From the NCBI GenBank assembly GCA_021833045.1, contig JAKBGP010000021.1, forward strand, positions 1 through 16,570: DNA of 16,570 nucleotides, in the 5' to 3' direction. The translations under genes were made by a program, and so were the position numbers. The stretch comes from Thermoplasmata archaeon. GTDB lineage: Archaea > Thermoplasmatota > Thermoplasmata > Thermoplasmatales > Thermoplasmataceae. Numbering within the stretch: position 1 is the stretch's first letter; each line of letters starts with the position of its first letter. Below are positions 12,860 to 16,570 of the stretch, piece after piece. Under the pieces are notes generated by a model. That model had not been told where the DNA came from. It searched no databases and saw only the letters and a list, made by a program, of their open reading frames with translations.

Positions 12860-14728
12860 GTGGGTAATTGCATGTTAGGAATTGAAAACGTTGCTTCGGA
12901 AAAAGAATCCATAATGATATTCATGGAAAAAATTGGTAAAAGTCCATTCGTTCAGGGCATGGAGCGAAAAAATCCAATTCTCATGAGAAAAATGGCACAT
13001 TCAATTATTGAATACGCTGTTCTTACGGGTGCATCTGAAATAAAGATAGTTGACAATACAGACGAAAATGCCATCACATCAAAGCTTGTGTCCAATGGTG
13101 ATCTTATCAGACTTAACGAGATCAACTATCCTAATTCATACCTTTACAGGAGTCCCCAGTTTGATGTTGCAAGATCTGAGAAGGACACATACATCTGCAC
13201 GAAAACCAACATGGTCGGTCCTACAAATAATTACATGCAATCAGAGAAAGCAATGAAAATCGCTGTTGAGAACCTCAGAAATTCAATGAGCGGGAAGACA
13301 CTCTATGTGGTACCATACTGGCTTGGGCCTCTTGAATCAGAATACGGAGATGGTGGAATAGAGTTAACCGACAGTCTGTATGTGGTACTTAACCTCATTA
13401 AAATAACGAGAGTAGGAATGATGGCAATGAATTCAATAGCAATGAAGAACAGTTTTGTGCTCGGCCTTCATTCCACCGTTGATCTCAACCCAGAGAAAAG
13501 ATACGTGATGCACTTTCCGGAAGAAAACAATGGAATGGGCATGGTAGTAAGCTTCAACACAAACTACGGTGGAAACGCACTGCTCAGCAAAAAATGCCAT
13601 GCACTCAGAATCGCATCATTCAAAGCAAAAAATGAGGGATGGATGGCTGAACATATGATGCTTATTGGAATTAAGGATCCCATGGGAAAAACCACATACA
13701 TATCAGGGGCATTCCCCAGCTCAAGCGGGAAGACGAATCTCTCAATGCTGTCACCCCCGGAAAAATATGCAATGAATGGATGGGAAACTTCACTTGTCAG
13801 CGATGACATAACATGGATGCATGTGAGGGATGGACACCTTTCCGGAATAAATCCGGAATTTGGGTTCTTTGGAGTCCTTCCTCATACCAGTGACAGAACG
13901 AATCCAAGGGCCATGGAAGCAATAAGGTCCAATACGCTATTCACAAATGCAGCCATCGATGATAACAGAAATCCACATTGGGAAGGAGATGGAGAAACAC
14001 CCACGAATTTAATCGACTGGCAGGGAAGGAAGTATGATGGGAGCGAAAAGATGGCCCATCCAAATTCAAGATTCTCAACACCTATAAAACAGTTCAAGCA
14101 TCTCTCTCCTGACTATGATAATGTGAATGGTGCAAAGGTTTCAGCTTTCCTGTTCGGGGGAAGAAGGAGTGATCTCATGCCTCTTGTCATGGAAGCAAAA
14201 AACTGGAATGAGGGAGTTCTATACGGTGCAATGCAGAGAGTAGAAACTACAGCTGCAGCCATAGGCAAGGTTGGGGAACTCAGGAATGACCCAATGGCCA
14301 TGAGACCATTCATGCCATATGACATGGGTGATTATTTCCAGCATTACATCAACATTGGGAAGAAACTGGCAGATCCACCAAGGATATACAACGTCAACTG
14401 GTTCAGGAAAGATTTATCAGGAAAGTTCATATGGCCGGGATACGGAAACAACATGCATGTGATGGAATGGATAATTTCAAGGGTGCACGGAAAAATAAAG
14501 GATGCAAGAGACACGCCAATTGGATTTGTGCCAAGATCCTTTGATCTTAACTGTTCAGATATAATATCTGATGAGGAACTTGAAGAAATATTGAATATTG
14601 ATTCAAAGGCTTTCCTTAGGGAATTCTCGGTAATCGAGCCGTTCTTCAAGAGCTTTGGAGACACTTTCCCGCAGGAACTCTGGAGAACATTCTACAATGT
14701 TAGAGAAAGACTGGAAAAACAGATTTAA
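12860..14728 (+). CDS. pckG: phosphoenolpyruvate carboxykinase (GTP)
   Basis: 622 residues. It converts oxaloacetate and GTP to PEP, CO2 and GDP, the entry step of gluconeogenesis. Motifs in order: VGPTNNYM (119-126), the metal-site region KKCHALRIAS (244-253) and EGWMAEHM (259-266), P-loop AFPSSSGKTN (284-293), kinase-2 SDDITWM (314-320), NPEFGFFGVLPHTSDRTNP (331-349), WEGDGE, FGGRR and the late WPGYGNNMHVMEW. The usual P-loop PSACGKTN has Ser in place of Cys here, and the FGVAPGT loop reads FGVLPHT. The length matches the GTP family. GTG 12860 sits at leaderless distance from the TATA box; ATG 12872 is the alternative (four residues shorter), and neither has a Shine-Dalgarno site. lipB starts inside its 3' end. 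Confidence 0.95.
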   Translation: MGNCMLGIENVASEKESIMIFMEKIGKSPFVQGMERKNPILMRKMAHSIIEYAVLTGASEIKIVDNTDENAITSKLVSNGDLIRLNEINYPNSYLYRSPQFDVARSEKDTYICTKTNMVGPTNNYMQSEKAMKIAVENLRNSMSGKTLYVVPYWLGPLESEYGDGGIELTDSLYVVLNLIKITRVGMMAMNSIAMKNSFVLGLHSTVDLNPEKRYVMHFPEENNGMGMVVSFNTNYGGNALLSKKCHALRIASFKAKNEGWMAEHMMLIGIKDPMGKTTYISGAFPSSSGKTNLSMLSPPEKYAMNGWETSLVSDDITWMHVRDGHLSGINPEFGFFGVLPHTSDRTNPRAMEAIRSNTLFTNAAIDDNRNPHWEGDGETPTNLIDWQGRKYDGSEKMAHPNSRFSTPIKQFKHLSPDYDNVNGAKVSAFLFGGRRSDLMPLVMEAKNWNEGVLYGAMQRVETTAAAIGKVGELRNDPMAMRPFMPYDMGDYFQHYINIGKKLADPPRIYNVNWFRKDLSGKFIWPGYGNNMHVMEWIISRVHGKIKDARDTPIGFVPRSFDLNCSDIISDEELEEILNIDSKAFLREFSVIEPFFKSFGDTFPQELWRTFYNVRERLEKQI

Positions 14729-15392
14729 GGATGTAGAAGTTTTTTTCTATCTGGGAGGTATTGAAGAATACCTTCCAGTACTTCAGTTCCAGAGAAAAAT
14801 AAATTCAGACGTTGAAATTGACGGCTCCCTTGCATATATAATCTTATGTGAGCATACTGAAACCTATACTTGTGGGATACATACGGAACATATTGACAGC
14901 AGAATCCCAAATCCTGTCAGGATAGAAAGAGGTGGATCGATCACCTATCATGGACCTGGTCAGATTGTGGCATATTATATTATGAACATGAAAACACTTG
15001 GAACAAACGTTCTTGGAATAATAAACATGGCACATGAGATTGAGATAGAATACATGAAAACTCATGGAATTAGCGTGGAATCCAGGATGCACAGGGAAAC
15101 TGGCATATGGCACAATGGAAGGAAAGTAGGTTCAACAGGTTTTTCCATAAAGGGAAGCACTACTATGCATGGCACAGCACTCAATATCAGCACAGATCTT
15201 AAAAAATTCAGTGCCATTAATCCATGTGGAATGTCGCCTGAAATCATGACATCACTCAGCGAAATCAGTGGAAAAAAATATAACATGGAGAAAGAAAAAA
15301 CCCTGTTTATGGAAATTATTTCAGAAAATATGGGTATTGAGAGTTTCCACCAGAGGAAACTCAGTGGGCAATTGTCTGGGATTGCTCCCTGA
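14697..15392 (+). CDS. lipB: lipoyl (octanoyl) transferase LipB
   Basis: 231 residues. LipB moves octanoate from acyl-carrier protein to lipoyl domains of 2-oxoacid dehydrogenases or glycine-cleavage H protein; LipA then adds sulfur. The signature RGGSITYHGPGQIVAYYI (78-95) is intact. The catalytic Lys143 in GRKVGSTGFSIKG and Cys177 in INPCGMSP are also present, and HGTALNISTDL (158-168) closes the site. ATG 14697 places the conserved YLGGIEEYLPVLQFQ near the N-terminus; an in-frame ATG at 14655 would add 14 residues lying inside PEPCK. The gene overlaps PEPCK by 32 nt (probable coupling) and its 3' end overlaps the convergent P5C dehydrogenase by 32 nt. LipA and the lipoylated complexes are not in the window. 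Confidence 0.92.
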   Translation: MLEKDWKNRFKDVEVFFYLGGIEEYLPVLQFQRKINSDVEIDGSLAYIILCEHTETYTCGIHTEHIDSRIPNPVRIERGGSITYHGPGQIVAYYIMNMKTLGTNVLGIINMAHEIEIEYMKTHGISVESRMHRETGIWHNGRKVGSTGFSIKGSTTMHGTALNISTDLKKFSAINPCGMSPEIMTSLSEISGKKYNMEKEKTLFMEIISENMGIESFHQRKLSGQLSGIAP

Positions 15393-16570
15393 GAAACTGT
15401 TGAAGGTAGTAGAACGAGCCAGTCCCCTTTCCGCTTACACCGCTCATCTTCCATCCGACGAAGGGCTGGGAGCCAACCATCGCACCCGTGGAGCCTCCTC
15501 TTTCCCTGTTTGCATAAACAACTCCAACCTCAGCTTCATTGAAGTACCTGTTGATCTCTTCCCTGTCCTCGGTGAATATTCCTCCTGTAAGGCCGTATTC
15601 TGACGAATTGACACGGTGTATTGCCTCATCCAGGTTCTTCACCTTTACTATGGCAAGAATTGGAAGGAACAGCTCGTTATTTATAATGAAGGAATCTTCT
15701 TTTAGATCTGTGACCAGTGTTGGTCTTACATAGAATCCTTCTCTCTCAAGAACAGTTCCTCCTGAGATGACTTTCCCCTCTTTTCTTGCGATTTCAATGA
15801 ACTTTTTATATTTCTCAAAAGATTCACTGTTAATGACCGGTCCCATATACGAATCAACATCCCTTGGATCTCCTATCTTAAGGCCGTCAGTAATTTTCCT
15901 GATCTTCTCCACAAAAGTATCATATATTTTATCATCAATATAAGCTATGGAGCAAGCACTGCATTTCTGGCCTGAATAACCAAAAGCTGCTCTATATACA
16001 CCATTCACGGCTTTGTCTATATTCGCTTTTTCTGTAACTATAATGGCATCCTTTCCGCCCATTTCAGTGATGACTATCTTCGGGTGCCCATTCAGAGCAT
16101 TCCTGTATATGCTCATTCCAGAATCCCGTGAGCCCGTGAACAGTATGCCCGATATGTCCCTGTGTGTTGAAAGTATGGGGCCTATCTCTGATCCATTTCC
16201 AGCAACGAATGCAACTGTATCTTCCGGAACGCCTGCCTCGTACAGTGTTTTGATATATAGGTAAGAAGAGAGAGGAATATTGCTGGATGGCTTCAGTATA
16301 ACTGCATTTCCAGTTACAAGGGGCCCTGCAACCATACCAACTGTAATTGCATAGAAATTGAATGGAGCTATAACTGCAAAAATTCCGTAAGGCTTCATGA
16401 AGCTCATGCTCTCCTCATTCTCGTACCCTTTTCCCGTGAATTTGACAAATCCCTGATTCTCAATGAGGTTCATTGCATAATATCTAAGAAAATCTATTCC
16501 CTCATCCACATCTGCCAGGGCTTCAATCCTGTTTTTTCCATTTTCCCTTGCAAGTATTGCAGAGATGAGG
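15361..16570 (-). CDS. pruA: delta-1-pyrroline-5-carboxylate (glutamate semialdehyde) dehydrogenase, 5' end outside the window
   Basis: 402 codons are present; the frame stays open through the right edge (LISAILAREN ... ALADVDEG), so about 120 N-terminal residues are missing. An internal GTG at 16509 is not the start. NAD(P)-dependent oxidation of glutamate gamma-semialdehyde to glutamate is the last step of proline (and arginine) catabolism. Aldehyde dehydrogenase features: APFNFYAITVGMVAGPLVTGN, GNAVILKPSS, FTGSRDSG, the general-base Glu in ITEMGGKDAIIV and the catalytic Cys in SGQKCSACS. GQKCSA and the C-terminal GAMVGSQPFVGWKMSGVSGKGTG are characteristic of the P5C dehydrogenase branch. 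A proline dehydrogenase partner is not visible here. The 3' end overlaps lipB on the opposite strand. Confidence 0.93.
   Translation of the reverse strand, partial: LISAILARENGKNRIEALADVDEGIDFLRYYAMNLIENQGFVKFTGKGYENEESMSFMKPYGIFAVIAPFNFYAITVGMVAGPLVTGNAVILKPSSNIPLSSYLYIKTLYEAGVPEDTVAFVAGNGSEIGPILSTHRDISGILFTGSRDSGMSIYRNALNGHPKIVITEMGGKDAIIVTEKANIDKAVNGVYRAAFGYSGQKCSACSIAYIDDKIYDTFVEKIRKITDGLKIGDPRDVDSYMGPVINSESFEKYKKFIEIARKEGKVISGGTVLEREGFYVRPTLVTDLKEDSFIINNELFLPILAIVKVKNLDEAIHRVNSSEYGLTGGIFTEDREEINRYFNEAEVGVVYANRERGGSTGAMVGSQPFVGWKMSGVSGKGTGSFYYLQQFLREQSQTIAH

Noticed and set aside
15062..15454. Minus-strand ORF of 130 codons across lipB
   Set aside because: Opposite the LipB signature and active-site residues; no family resemblance.
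1..16570. tRNA or rRNA genes, defence islands, integration sites
   Set aside because: None recognised by eye on either strand; a covariance-model scan would be needed to exclude small C/D-box RNAs in the intergenic regions.

Overview
The window comes from an A+T-rich euryarchaeal chromosome, most likely of the order Thermoplasmatales (an acidophilic heterotroph; species not determined). The evidence is an archaeal translation cluster (L7Ae, S28e, L24e, nucleoside diphosphate kinase, aIF5B), a Taw2-type wyosine enzyme, a pyruvoyl-type archaeal AdoMet decarboxylase, heavy AGA/AGG arginine use, TATA-box promoters about 27 nt ahead of starts (often leaderless), and Shine-Dalgarno sites mainly inside operons.

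Layout. 1-2406 is all on the minus strand: a THUMP-like SAM methyltransferase cut by the left edge, then Taw2 and a Mut7-C RNase-like protein that appear co-transcribed. From a divergent promoter region (2407-2520) a CcrM-like adenine methyltransferase reads rightward (2521-3606). 3607-4350 holds no intact gene; it contains the wreckage of two unrelated transposases on opposite strands. 4383-7302 carries a large APC permease and a KDG-aldolase/DHDPS-family lyase. 7402-10440 is the five-gene translation operon. It converges, with a 2-nt gap, on a minus-strand pair: AdoMet decarboxylase followed by a divergent CaCA-type cation exchanger (11757-10443). A winged-helix regulator (minus) sits head-to-head with GTP-dependent PEP carboxykinase, which overlaps lipB downstream. 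lipB overlaps, tail to tail, a delta-1-pyrroline-5-carboxylate dehydrogenase that leaves the window on the right.

Together the metabolic genes (amino-acid permease, P5C dehydrogenase, PEPCK, KDG aldolase-like lyase, LipB) fit a peptide or amino-acid-using heterotroph that makes sugars by gluconeogenesis and uses lipoylated complexes. The left side is rich in SAM-dependent enzymes, and speH also consumes SAM.

I did not find a clearly new multi-gene system. The points most worth a second look are: an apparent AUA start codon for the Mut7-C protein; the CcrM/RAMA-type methyltransferase with no restriction partner; a perfect inverted repeat and a tiny upstream ORF in the speH leader; the exchanger coupled to speH that lacks the usual Asn residues of its alpha repeats; and a PEPCK with Ser instead of the usual P-loop Cys. 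All statements come from reading the sequence and remembered family motifs; no searches were run.
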